A stretch of DNA of 21,854 nt, from positions 1 to 21,854 of the forward strand of contig WTHL01000213.1 of the NCBI GenBank assembly GCA_011523155.1, written 5' to 3'. Below are positions 1-6,974 of the stretch, one piece after another. Each line of letters opens with the position of its first letter. Positions within the stretch are counted from its first letter, which is position 1. Below the pieces are notes generated by a model that saw only the letters and a list, made by a program, of their open reading frames with translations, did not search any database and was not told the DNA's origin. This DNA comes from Synechococcus sp. PL34863bin_39 (GTDB lineage Bacteria; Cyanobacteriota; Cyanobacteriia; PCC-6307; Cyanobiaceae). Both the position numbers and the translations under genes were made by a program.

Positions 1-950
1 AGGATCTCCGTGCCTTCACCGGCAGGGAGGACTGCCATTTCTTTGACGCCGCCAGCCCGATTGTCGATGGAGACACGATCGACATGGAGCGGGCGTTCCG
101 CGCGAGCCGGTACGACAAAGGGGACGCTGATTACATCAACTGCCCGATGGACCAGGAGAAGTATCTGGCCTTCCGCCAGGAGCTCCTGGACGCGGAACAG
201 GCGGAACTCAAGGACTTCGAGAAGAACAGCGCAACCTTCTTTGAGGGTTGTCTTCCGATCGAGGAACTCGCAAGGCGCGGGGAAGACACCATGCGGTACG
301 GCCCCCTGAAACCCATCGGCCTGTGGGATCCGCGCTGGGGGGATGTGAATGATCGGGATGTGCGCCGCGCCAAGCGCGCCTATGCAGTGGTGCAGCTGCG
401 TCAGGAGGACAAGGACGGACGGCTCTGGAATCTGGTGGGGTTCCAGACCAACCTCAAGTGGGGGGAGCAGAAACGGATTCTGCGCATGATTCCCGGTCTG
501 GAGCAGGCCGAGTTCGTCCGCTTCGGAGTCATGCACCGCAACACGTTCCTGGAAGCACCGGAACTGCTGACACCGTCGCTTCAGTTCCGCAAACGGCCCC
601 ATCTGCTGGCGGCCGGTCAGGTCACAGGAACCGAGGGCTATGCCGCGGCCGTTGCCGGTGGCTGGCTGGCTGGAACCAATGCGGCCCGGCTGGCGCAGGG
701 TCAGACCCCGATCGAACTTCCCTCCACCTGCATGATCGGGGCGCTGACCCACTTCATCAGTGAGGCGCCCTCCGGGAAGTTCCAGCCCATGCCCCCGAAC
801 TTCGGTTTGCTGCCAGCCCTGCCGGAGAAGATCCGCGATAAACGACGGCGTTATGGCGCCTATCGGGATCGGGCACTGCGGGATCTGGCCGCCTGCCACC
901 CCGAAGCGCAGGCAACGACGCCGGCACCGCTGGCGATCCCCGTGGCCTGA
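1..950 (+). CDS. trmFO: TrmFO, folate-dependent tRNA (uracil-54-C5)-methyltransferase (3' part)
   Basis: The gene enters from the left edge and is read in the frame beginning at base 3, so about 315 C-terminal residues are present of a family usually 440-480 long. TrmFO makes 5-methyluridine (ribothymidine) at position 54 of the T-loop of tRNAs, using methylenetetrahydrofolate and FAD. The visible part begins with the family hallmark [15 protein letters not shown], continues through the [15 protein letters not shown] segment (around base 291) and the [17 protein letters not shown] and [16 protein letters not shown] segments, and ends with the glycine-rich [23 protein letters not shown] region, which is typical of the FAD-binding C-terminal half. 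The N-terminal dinucleotide-binding motif lies outside the window. A gap of 83 bases separates it from the next gene on the same strand. Identification is by motif recognition and is firm. Confidence 0.95.
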   Translation, partial: DLRAFTGREDCHFFDAASPIVDGDTIDMERAFRASRYDKGDADYINCPMDQEKYLAFRQELLDAEQAELKDFEKNSATFFEGCLPIEELARRGEDTMRYGPLKPIGLWDPRWGDVNDRDVRRAKRAYAVVQLRQEDKDGRLWNLVGFQTNLKWGEQKRILRMIPGLEQAEFVRFGVMHRNTFLEAPELLTPSLQFRKRPHLLAAGQVTGTEGYAAAVAGGWLAGTNAARLAQGQTPIELPSTCMIGALTHFISEAPSGKFQPMPPNFGLLPALPEKIRDKRRRYGAYRDRALRDLAACHPEAQATTPAPLAIPVA

Positions 951-1033
951 CCCGGCGGTCGCGGCGGCGAGCCAGGAGGCAGGCAAAAGTCCTGGCACCG
1001 CTGCTAGCAGGAGAGAAGACGGCAAGCCGATCG

Positions 1034-2026
1034 ATGCGGGCTGATGATGACGCCACGGCGCAGGAATCACCGGGGAACCGACATCGGCTAATTGAACAGC
1101 AGTCGCTCCGGATCGGTGTGATCGCCAGCGCGGTGATGGCTGTCGCCGGGCTCTGGGTGCATGTGCTGTCGGGCTCCTACGCCCTTCTGCTCGATGGGCT
1201 CTACTCCGCTGTGATGGTGGGTTCAGGCCTCGTTGCCACCCGGATCAGTCGCAATGTGGTGCGTCCTCCCGACAGGGCCTACCCCTACGGCTACGACGGT
1301 CAGGAGGCCCTGTATGTGCTGTTCCGATCACTCGTGCTGATCGGAGTCCTCACCTTCGCCGCTGCAGCAGGCATCGGCACCGTGATTGATTACGCCAAAG
1401 GCTCGACCATCGCCGCCGTGAGCCTCGGACCGGTGGCGTTGTATTCCATCGCCATGGTGGCGATCTGCTGGGGCCTGGCCTGGTGCCACCACAGGGACTG
1501 GCTGAGAACCGGCTCCAAATCGCAACTGCTGCTGACCGAGGCACGCGCCGCCCGCGTTGACGGCCTGATCAGTGGTCTCACGGGCGTCGCGCTGCTGAGC
1601 ACGCCCCTGCTGAAGGGAACACCTCTGGCGGTGCTGACACCGATCACCGATTCCCTGCTGGTTCTTGTGGTCAGTGCTGTTGTCCTGCGGGAACCCTTGC
1701 AGGCCTTCCTGACGGCCCTCGGCCAGGCATCAGGGGCATCCGCGGAGTCGGACACGATCCGAACAACCCGGGCTGCCCTGGAGGATCTCCTGGCCGGGCT
1801 GTCCTGCTGGCTCCTGGATCTCACCGTGATGCAGGTGGGTCGGACAGCATTCGTTGTGGTGTACCTCAACCCCAGCCAGCCCATGGACGGAGCCGCGATC
1901 GACATTCTGCGGTTGCGCATCGAGCAACGCTGCCGGCAACTCATGGGCAGTCCGGTGCGCTCGGAAGTGATCCTCACGGCAACCCCACCCTTCCTGCCAG
2001 CCAGCGCGACCGGAGCCATCGAATGA
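1034..2026 (+). CDS. Cation diffusion facilitator (CDF) family transporter, divergent metal site
   Basis: This 330-residue integral membrane protein belongs to the CDF family, whose members export divalent metals (Zn, Fe, Mn, Co, Cd) by proton antiport. Hydrophobic segments lie near residues 26-44, 49-68, 96-118, 131-150, 175-192 and 200-218, the usual six-helix arrangement, followed by a soluble C-terminal domain of about 110 residues. The family signature RAYPYGYDGQEAL (81-93) precedes helix 3. In YiiP-type members the metal site is DxxxD in helix 2 and HxxxD in helix 5. Here the aligned positions are D54/S58 and A172/D176, so only two of the four ligands remain. The ATG at 1034 is used because no better in-frame start precedes the conserved region; a purine-rich stretch near 1010 is rather far upstream. 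Substrate cannot be inferred. Confidence 0.8.
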   Translation: MRADDDATAQESPGNRHRLIEQQSLRIGVIASAVMAVAGLWVHVLSGSYALLLDGLYSAVMVGSGLVATRISRNVVRPPDRAYPYGYDGQEALYVLFRSLVLIGVLTFAAAAGIGTVIDYAKGSTIAAVSLGPVALYSIAMVAICWGLAWCHHRDWLRTGSKSQLLLTEARAARVDGLISGLTGVALLSTPLLKGTPLAVLTPITDSLLVLVVSAVVLREPLQAFLTALGQASGASAESDTIRTTRAALEDLLAGLSCWLLDLTVMQVGRTAFVVVYLNPSQPMDGAAIDILRLRIEQRCRQLMGSPVRSEVILTATPPFLPASATGAIE

Positions 2027-2046
2027 CCGGCGATCCGGGCCAGGGA

Positions 2047-2244
2047 TCAGCCCGCCGACCCACCGTTGCGCTCTTTTGCGCTCAGGTACTCAGCGATCAG
2101 CGGTGACACCTCACCGCGTTGGACCGCCTCGATTTCTCGCTCGATGTTGCTGATGAACAACGCATTGCCGTTGCGCTGGGCCACCTGAAGCACGGTGCGA
2201 AGCCGCTCCAGCTCCCTGGCCTGGTCATCGTCCAAGGCACCCAT
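2047..2244 (-). CDS. Small conserved-type hypothetical protein, 65 aa
   Basis: I do not recognise a function. The 65-residue product is charged and probably mostly helical (a run DDDQARELERLRTVLQVAQ followed by NIEREIEAVQRGEV), soluble, without cysteines, signal peptide or membrane segment. It begins at an ATG (2244) and converges on the CDF gene, with 20 bases between the two stop codons. It resembles the short helical unknown proteins that are common in marine Synechococcus genomes. The helical, charged composition and a good start support it over the antisense frames, but it remains a prediction. Confidence 0.6.
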   Translation of the reverse strand: MGALDDDQARELERLRTVLQVAQRNGNALFISNIEREIEAVQRGEVSPLIAEYLSAKERNGGSAG

Positions 2245-2285
2245 GGGGACATCCCAGTGAAGGAACCATCAATCTGCCGGGACGA

Positions 2286-2334
2286 CGGCAACATTGCAGC
2301 TTTCCGTTCAGCGAACACGGCTGCAATGTTGCCG
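2286..2334. repeat. 15-bp perfect inverted repeat with 19-base spacer
   Basis: Bases 2286-2300 (CGGCAACATTGCAGC) are exactly complementary to 2320-2334. The 19-base spacer contains a smaller GTTC/GAAC stem (2306-2309 with 2313-2316) closed by a three-base loop. There is no T-tract on either side, so it is not a normal intrinsic terminator. It lies 42 bases upstream of the start of the minus-strand 65-residue gene and about 260 bases past the CDF gene. It could be an RNA hairpin, a processing site or an operator; the function is unknown. Confidence 0.8.
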
Positions 2335-2537
2335 ATCCAGGTGCACCAGAGCTAGACCCAGCGCATCCGCTACGGGTGCCATGGCTTCAACCAGGAACAG
2401 CGCTGCGCAAGGCAAGGTCCAGGCGAGCTCGAAACAGGCCAAGCTCCACTCCCGCCCCGTGTATCCCGGCCCATCCCATCAGGGTCACAAGGGATAGGAG
2501 CTCCCTCGAGCAGCCGTTGGGTCTGCTGATGCTCAGC

Positions 2538-2569
2538 GCCCCCTGCCTCATCGAGGCAGGGGGCTTTTT
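2538..2569 (+). terminator. Strong intrinsic (Rho-independent) terminator
   Basis: An 11-bp perfect GC-rich stem (GCCCCCTGCCT at 2538-2548 with its complement at 2554-2564) closes a five-base loop and is followed directly by TTTTT (2565-2569). It is oriented for plus-strand transcripts. The nearest annotated plus-strand gene upstream is the CDF gene ending 512 bases earlier, so it more likely ends a transcript that starts inside the gap. It also insulates crtH, which starts 79 bases downstream. Confidence 0.85.
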
Positions 2570-2647
2570 CGTGCCCCCCGAACGATGCATCGGCAGCACG
2601 AGCGCCAGACCAGCACTTAGGTTCAGCCCTGTGCAGCCAGGGAAACC

Positions 2648-4189
2648 GTGAGCAAGCCCGTGTGGGACGTGATTGTGGTCGGCTCCGGCATCGGAGGGCT
2701 GGTCACCGCCTCCCAGCTGGCGGCCAAGGGCGCAAAGACGCTTGTGCTCGAGCGATACCTGATACCGGGAGGATCCGGAGGCAGCTTTCAACGTGAGGGG
2801 TACACCTTCGATGTGGGTGCCTCGATGATTTTCGGGTTCGGGGAGAACGGTCACACCAACCTGCTCACCCGGGCGCTTGCTGATGTGGGCCAGCGTTGCG
2901 ACACCATCCCCGACCCAGTGCAGCTGGAGTATCACCTCCCGGGTGGTCTTTCGATGGCTGTGGACCGCGAGTACGAGGGATTCATCGCTCGCATGAGCGC
3001 GCGATTCCCCCATGAAGCCAAGGGAATCAGGGCCTTCTACGACACCTGCTGGCAGGTCTTCAACTGCCTCGATGCGATGCCGTTGCTCTCCCTCGAGGAC
3101 CCCGCCTATCTCGCCAAGGTGTTTTTCCGAGCACCCCTGGCGTGCCTGGGTCTGGCTCGATGGCTGCCGTTCAACGTCGGCGACGTGGCGAAGCGGCACA
3201 TCAAGGATCAGGACCTGCTCCGCTTGATCGACATGGAATGTTTCTGCTGGTCGGTGATGCCAGCGGATCGCACGCCGATGATCAACGCAGGCATGGTGTT
3301 TTCCGATCGCCACGCGGGTGGAATCAATTACCCCAAAGGCGGGGTCGGCACCATCGACGAAAAGCTCGTACAGGGGTTGAAGGCCCACGGTGGATCGATT
3401 CGCTACCGAGCCCGGGTTACCAAGGTGCTGGTCGAGGACGGCAAGGCGGTCGGCGTTCGTCTTGCTGATGGAGAGGAGCTGCATGCACGACGCATCGTCA
3501 GCAATGCCACCCGCTGGGACACCTTCGCCGGTGAAGGGTCACCGGCGACCACGCTGGTGGACCAGGAGCACACACCGGCGGCTGAGGCCACCTGGCGTCG
3601 TCGCTACCAACCGTCCAGCTCTTTCCTGTCGTTGCACCTGGGCGTGCAAGCGGATGTCATCCCTGAAGGCCTGCATTGCCACCACCTGCTGCTGGAGGAC
3701 TGGGAGGCGATGGAAGCCGAACAGGGCGTGATTTTCGTGTCGATTCCGACGCTGCTGGATCCGTCACTGGCTCCCGAGGGCCGGCACATCGTGCACACCT
3801 TCACGATGAGTGCGATGGAGCCCTGGAAAGGCCTTGGCCCTGCGGCCTACGCCGCCAAGAAACAGAACGATGCCGACCGACTGATTCGCCGTCTGGAGTC
3901 CCTGCTGCCAGGTCTCGGCCAGGCCATTGACGTCAGGGAGGTGGGCACGCCCCGCACCCATCGACGCTTCCTCGGCCGCATGGGAGGCAGTTATGGCCCG
4001 ATCCCCGCAGGACGCCTGCCTGGATTGCTGCCGATGCCGTTCAACCGCACAGGGCTGGCCAATCTGTACTGCGTGGGGGATTCCTGCTTCCCGGGGCAGG
4101 GGCTCAATGCCGTGGCCTTCAGTGGTTATGCCTGCAGCCACAGAATCGGTGCTGACCTTGGTCTCAATGCCTGGGCCCTTCCCGCCTGA
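2648..4189 (+). CDS. crtH: Carotene cis-trans isomerase (CRTISO type)
   Basis: A 513-residue FAD-dependent enzyme that converts poly-cis lycopene (prolycopene) to all-trans lycopene in cyanobacterial and plant carotenoid synthesis, probably membrane-associated. It opens with a dinucleotide-binding motif VIVVGSGIGGLVTASQLAAKG (8-28; glycines 12, 14, 16, 17), followed by LERYLIPGGSGGSFQREGYTFDVGASMIFG, which is characteristic of the CRTISO group rather than of the CrtI desaturases. The C-terminal NLYCVGDSCFPGQGLNAVAFSG is the matching FAD-binding end motif. Length agrees with CRTISO proteins without a transit peptide. The start is GTG at 2648, preceded by AGGGA about six bases upstream; no ATG lies nearby. 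It follows a strong terminator, so it should have its own promoter. CrtO/CrtD-like relatives are the alternative, but the N-terminal motif makes CrtH much more likely. Confidence 0.92.
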   Translation: MSKPVWDVIVVGSGIGGLVTASQLAAKGAKTLVLERYLIPGGSGGSFQREGYTFDVGASMIFGFGENGHTNLLTRALADVGQRCDTIPDPVQLEYHLPGGLSMAVDREYEGFIARMSARFPHEAKGIRAFYDTCWQVFNCLDAMPLLSLEDPAYLAKVFFRAPLACLGLARWLPFNVGDVAKRHIKDQDLLRLIDMECFCWSVMPADRTPMINAGMVFSDRHAGGINYPKGGVGTIDEKLVQGLKAHGGSIRYRARVTKVLVEDGKAVGVRLADGEELHARRIVSNATRWDTFAGEGSPATTLVDQEHTPAAEATWRRRYQPSSSFLSLHLGVQADVIPEGLHCHHLLLEDWEAMEAEQGVIFVSIPTLLDPSLAPEGRHIVHTFTMSAMEPWKGLGPAAYAAKKQNDADRLIRRLESLLPGLGQAIDVREVGTPRTHRRFLGRMGGSYGPIPAGRLPGLLPMPFNRTGLANLYCVGDSCFPGQGLNAVAFSGYACSHRIGADLGLNAWALPA

Positions 4190-4251
4190 GCCAGCCATCA
4201 CGACTGGCAGGGCCTGGTTTCTAGGCTCGTTCTGAGGCCTGTGGAGTGAGA

Positions 4252-4536
4252 ATGGAGGAGGCAAGACAACCCGGTTCTGCGGAACTGGCCCGTTACCTGG
4301 AAAGCCGCGGAGAACTCAGCAAACCCTGGATGCTTCAGATGCTCCGGCTGGCGAAGCTGAAGGAACGCCGTGAGCAGATGAGTCATGAGGACTACATCAG
4401 CTCGATTCAGGATGCCCATGCCGACCTGATGCGGCTCGGAGAATTCTGGAAAGGACGGGAGGCCGAGATCTTCGGTGGACAGGCCACACCAGGCAGCGTG
4501 ATCGAGCCCCTGCCAGGTTCCCCCGACGACCGATGA
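4252..4536 (+). CDS. Small hypothetical protein, 94 aa
   Basis: Function not recognised. The product is soluble and predicted largely helical, with a charged centre (LRLAKLKERREQMSHEDYISSIQDAHADLMRLGEFWKGREAEIF) and a proline-rich tail. It has no cysteine, signal peptide or membrane segment. I choose the ATG at 4252, which has GGAG five bases upstream; a GTG two codons earlier overlaps that site. Its stop overlaps the start of the following membrane protein gene (ATGA at 4533-4536), so the two are probably translationally coupled and may work together. Confidence 0.7.
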   Translation: MEEARQPGSAELARYLESRGELSKPWMLQMLRLAKLKERREQMSHEDYISSIQDAHADLMRLGEFWKGREAEIFGGQATPGSVIEPLPGSPDDR

Positions 4537-5087
4537 GCAGTCCCCAACGCTTCCGGCTCTCACCCTTGATCCGGTTCACGCTGTTGACGGTGTACATCGC
4601 CATGGTGCTTCCTCTGCCTGCCTTGGCTCCAGCAACCTTGCGGCCCTGGATGCTCGCCGCTGCAATGCTCGGCCTGGCCCTGGTCTGGGCCTTGCTGTCG
4701 GAGCAGGTTGACACCGATGACGAGGGTCTGCGGATGCACTACCCCAGATGGTGCAGCTGGTTGCTGCGACGCAGCTGGCACCTGCAATGGTCGGAGATTC
4801 GCGGCCTGGTGCCCGTCGGCACGAGCCAGGGGGGCACTGTGTATTACTTCACCACACACGATCAACGTCACCAGCTCCTGCCCCAACGCCTCAGCCGTTT
4901 CGCCGACTTTCTAGCCCTGGTGCAGAGCCACAGTGGCGTTGACACGTCCAGGATCGGGCGTCTCACCCCTCCCTGGACCTACCAGCTGCTTGCGGCTCTG
5001 GCAGTCACGATGATCATTGGCGAAGCAGCACTTGCCTTCGCCATTCAGCAGGGATGGATCATCAGTCCGGTAGGTGGTCCAGGCTGA
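4533..5087 (+). CDS. Conserved-type membrane protein of unknown function, 184 aa
   Basis: Function not recognised. Two hydrophobic helices lie at about residues 13-33 and 38-57 and a third at about 148-170. Between them is a soluble segment of about 90 residues (VDTDDEGLRMHYPRWCSWLLRRSWHLQWSEIRGL...), which resembles PH-like/YdbT-style small domains next to membrane helices, though I cannot confirm this. It starts in the ATGA overlap with the upstream 94-residue gene. Its last 26 bases overlap the 3' end of the response regulator gene on the other strand (5062-5087), so the C-termini are encoded antisense to each other. The hydrophobic pattern and coupling make it a real gene. Confidence 0.75.
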   Translation: MSSPQRFRLSPLIRFTLLTVYIAMVLPLPALAPATLRPWMLAAAMLGLALVWALLSEQVDTDDEGLRMHYPRWCSWLLRRSWHLQWSEIRGLVPVGTSQGGTVYYFTTHDQRHQLLPQRLSRFADFLALVQSHSGVDTSRIGRLTPPWTYQLLAALAVTMIIGEAALAFAIQQGWIISPVGGPG

Positions 5088-5826
5088 AACGGTAACCCTG
5101 TTGCCGCACAGTGGTGATTCCACCACCATCGCCGAGGCCCGCCTGTTCGAGTTTGCGGCGAAGCGTCAGCACCTGGGTATCCACGGAACGGGGGCCCCCG
5201 CTGAAGGGAGGCCATGCCATGCGAAGCAGGTCCTGACGGCTGCGCACCACCCCCGGCGGCATCAGCAAGGCGCAGAGCAGGGCGAACTCCCGTGGGCTGA
5301 GTTCAACAGGCTGCTCGCGCAGTGTCACCTGCCTGAGCAGGAGGTGAACTTCCAGTGGCCCCACCGTGACCCGCTCCTGCAGACCGGAGCGGCCTCGCTT
5401 CAGGAGAGTCCGGCAACGGGCAGCCAGCTCCTCAAGCCCGAAGGGTTTACGGAGAACGTCATCAGCACCCTCATCCAGCAACCCAACGACAGGCTCAGCG
5501 CCGCTGCGCGCCGTGAGCACAATCACGGGACATCGCAGATGCTGGGCCAGACGCAGCCCAGAACTGCGCTCCAGAAGCTCGGCGCTGACCAGGAGGTCAG
5601 GCGATTGCTCCTGACAAACCTCAACCGCCTCTTCTGCCGAGGCCACAGCCGCTGTTAGATGGCCATCCTGGCGAAGGCGCTGCACCAGAACAGTTCTCAG
5701 GGTGGGATGGGGCTCAACGATCAGGACCCGAGACGGTTCCCTGGGGAGAGTGGCGCCCACCACCTCCTGGGAGGCATCCGTCTGAAGCGAAGCCGACGCG
5801 GTCAGTTCTCGGGAAGAGGAAGTCAC
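5062..5826 (-). CDS. OmpR/PhoB-family response regulator with degenerate receiver
   Basis: A 254-residue DNA-binding regulator: an unstructured N-terminus (1-32), a receiver domain (about 33-144) and a winged-helix effector domain (about 152-250, with VELSPREFALLCALL, SVDTQVLTLRRKLEQAG and TTVRQQGYRF). The receiver keeps the fold signature, including T105 (VIVLTARSG) and K127 (DDVLRKPF). However, the acidic pocket reads EPH (E38, P39) instead of two acidic residues, and the phosphoacceptor position in PDLLVSAELLERSSG is A82 instead of aspartate. It therefore probably does not use normal phosphotransfer and may act through dimer state or a ligand. No histidine kinase gene is nearby. The start is GTG at 5826; later GTG codons at residues 22-23 are alternatives that would remove most of the N-terminal tail. 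The target genes are unknown. Confidence 0.88.
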   Translation of the reverse strand: MTSSSRELTASASLQTDASQEVVGATLPREPSRVLIVEPHPTLRTVLVQRLRQDGHLTAAVASAEEAVEVCQEQSPDLLVSAELLERSSGLRLAQHLRCPVIVLTARSGAEPVVGLLDEGADDVLRKPFGLEELAARCRTLLKRGRSGLQERVTVGPLEVHLLLRQVTLREQPVELSPREFALLCALLMPPGVVRSRQDLLRMAWPPFSGGPRSVDTQVLTLRRKLEQAGLGDGGGITTVRQQGYRFSLDHLPD

Positions 5827-5903
5827 ATCAATTGACGGAGCCTCATTACGCTAAGCCCAAATCAATGGCACTCTGGTAGCGGAGGCTGCTGTCCTCACAG
5901 GTC

Positions 5904-6173
5904 ATGACATCCCTGCAAGATCCCCAAGCGATCCGACACTTCCAGTCTCTCTGTGATGCTTGCCAGGAACTGACCCATCGGTACCACGGGCCATCGGAGC
6001 TGCGTCTGTACGCCGACGGCTATCTGCACGCTCTGCGGCGTTCGGACTGCCTTGATCCACGGGAACTGGCCAAACTCGAACTGTTGATCGAACGATGGAT
6101 CCTGGATCCCTCGAGTTTTATCAGCCCCGATGGCGATATCGGCACGTTGTTTCGTCAGCCGGAGCTCGGCTGA
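5904..6173 (+). CDS. Small cyanobacterial protein, DUF6761-like, 89 aa
   Basis: An 89-residue soluble protein with the pattern IRHFQSLCDACQELTHRYHGPSELRLYADGYLHALRRSDCLDPRELAKLELLIERWILDPSSF. This pattern of an FxxxCxAxxEL helix, ELRLYxDGYLxALR and RxxxDPSxF is, to my recollection, that of a small protein family found throughout cyanobacteria (DUF6761) with no assigned function. The ATG at 5904 lies 77 bases from the divergent response regulator start, so the two genes may share a control region. It converges on grx4 across a 92-base gap with a hairpin. Family assignment is from memory of the pattern. Confidence 0.75.
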   Translation: MTSLQDPQAIRHFQSLCDACQELTHRYHGPSELRLYADGYLHALRRSDCLDPRELAKLELLIERWILDPSSFISPDGDIGTLFRQPELG

Positions 6174-6218
6174 CCTCTCTGACAACTGCTCATCGGACGC
6201 CACAGAAGTGAAACACCA

Positions 6219-6251
6219 TCAGCGAGGCTGCTCACCGGCAGCCCCCGCTGA
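6219..6251. terminator. Hairpin between converging genes, possible bidirectional terminator
   Basis: TCAGCG (6219-6224) and GGCTGC (6226-6231) pair with GCAGCC (6238-6243) and CGCTGA (6246-6251), giving 12 pairs interrupted by a small internal loop. It sits between the converging 89-residue gene and grx4. No good T-tract follows on either strand, so termination activity is only suggested by position. Confidence 0.4.
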
Positions 6252-6265
6252 CATCCACGCAACGC

Positions 6266-6589
6266 TCAGCTTGCGAGTGCGATTTCAAGCTTTTCCTTCA
6301 GTTCACCGGAGTTGTACATCTCGATCAGGATGTCGGAACCACCGATGAATTCGCCTTTGACATAAACCTGAGGGATGGTGGGCCACTCTGAAAATTCCTT
6401 GATGCCCTGACGGATCTCCATATCGGAGAGGACATCGAAGGTTTCGAACGCCATTCCCATGGCGTTGAGGATCTGCACGACATTGTTGGAAAAGCCGCAC
6501 TGAGGCATCAATTTGGTGCCTTTCATGAACACGAAGATCGGGCTAGAGCCGATCAGGGATTCAATGCGGCTCTTGGTCTGGCTGTCCAT
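6266..6589 (-). CDS. grxD: Monothiol glutaredoxin, Grx4/GrxD family (CGFS)
   Basis: A 107-residue glutaredoxin with the monothiol active site CGFS (C31-S34), preceded by FMKGTKLMPQ and followed by WPTIPQVYVKGEFIGGSDI, which carries the cis-proline and the glutathione-binding GG. Family members bind a [2Fe-2S] cluster across a dimer with glutathione, and act as cluster carriers or iron sensors rather than disulfide reductases. The cyanobacterial homologue is known as a cluster protein. It is the last gene of a minus-strand run, 93 bases after bolA, and BolA proteins form heterodimers with CGFS glutaredoxins. The ATG at 6589 has a pyrimidine-rich, non-canonical upstream region. Identification is firm. 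Confidence 0.95.
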   Translation of the reverse strand: MDSQTKSRIESLIGSSPIFVFMKGTKLMPQCGFSNNVVQILNAMGMAFETFDVLSDMEIRQGIKEFSEWPTIPQVYVKGEFIGGSDILIEMYNSGELKEKLEIALAS

Positions 6590-6682
6590 CGAGGAAAGAG
6601 GAGGGAAGACGAACGAGAAATGCCCAGGGGGGAACGCAGTCAGGCGTCTGCGGCCGGTGACACAACCGACGGCCGGGAACCG

Positions 6683-6916
6683 TCAGCTCGGCGTTGAGGT
6701 GTTGAGTGCCAGGGCATGGATGGCTTCACTGGCCAGTTGATCACGCAACGCGGCATAGACGAGCTGGTGCTGCTTGATCCTGGACAGTCCGGTGAAACCT
6801 ATCGACACGACGTTGACCTGAAGATGGTCGCCGCCCCCGGTGAGGTCTTCAACCTCCACGAGTGCATCCGGCAAGGCCTCACGGATGGCCGCTGCCACGG
6901 TATCGGGTTGGACCAT
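6683..6916 (-). CDS. bolA: BolA family protein
   Basis: A 77-residue BolA-fold protein with the typical [31 protein letters not shown] core and the C-terminal [11 protein letters not shown]. Conserved histidines H31 and H67 are present; in family complexes the C-terminal histidine helps bind the [2Fe-2S] cluster shared with a CGFS glutaredoxin. I choose the ATG at 6916 over a TTG two codons upstream, because the conserved region starts soon after either one. It is flanked by the exported helical protein gene (58 bases upstream) and grx4 (93 bases downstream). The pairing with grx4 supports a role in iron-sulfur trafficking or iron sensing. Confidence 0.93.
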   Translation of the reverse strand: MVQPDTVAAAIREALPDALVEVEDLTGGGDHLQVNVVSIGFTGLSRIKQHQLVYAALRDQLASEAIHALALNTSTPS

Positions 6917-6974
6917 GCGCAAACAGGACTGGAGAACGTTGATGCTGACAGATCATTCCGGTGGCCGAAACCTG

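Larger units (their letters stand above)
2245..2647. other. 400-base gap without a convincing gene
   Basis: Between the start of the minus-strand small gene and crtH there is no convincing protein gene. The region holds the inverted repeat at 2286-2334, a pairing TATCCC (2462-2467) with GGGATA (2491-2496), a short stem AGCAG/CTGCT (2509-2513 with 2523-2527), and the intrinsic terminator at 2538-2569. A 38-codon frame (2381-2497) rich in Ser, Gln and Lys is present but has no ribosome binding site. The ordered hairpins ending in a terminator suggest a plus-strand small RNA or a long leader upstream of crtH, which is inference. Confidence 0.5.

Noticed and set aside
2381..2497. 38-codon open frame in the gap before crtH (Ser, Gln and Lys rich)
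   Set aside because: No ribosome binding site, biased composition and overlap with possible RNA stems; not enough to call a gene.
2387..3484. Long minus-strand open frame of 365 codons opposite crtH
   Set aside because: Its C-terminal part crosses the terminator and the rest is antisense to the well-identified crtH; composition (many Gln, His, Gly) is that of a shadow frame in GC-rich DNA.
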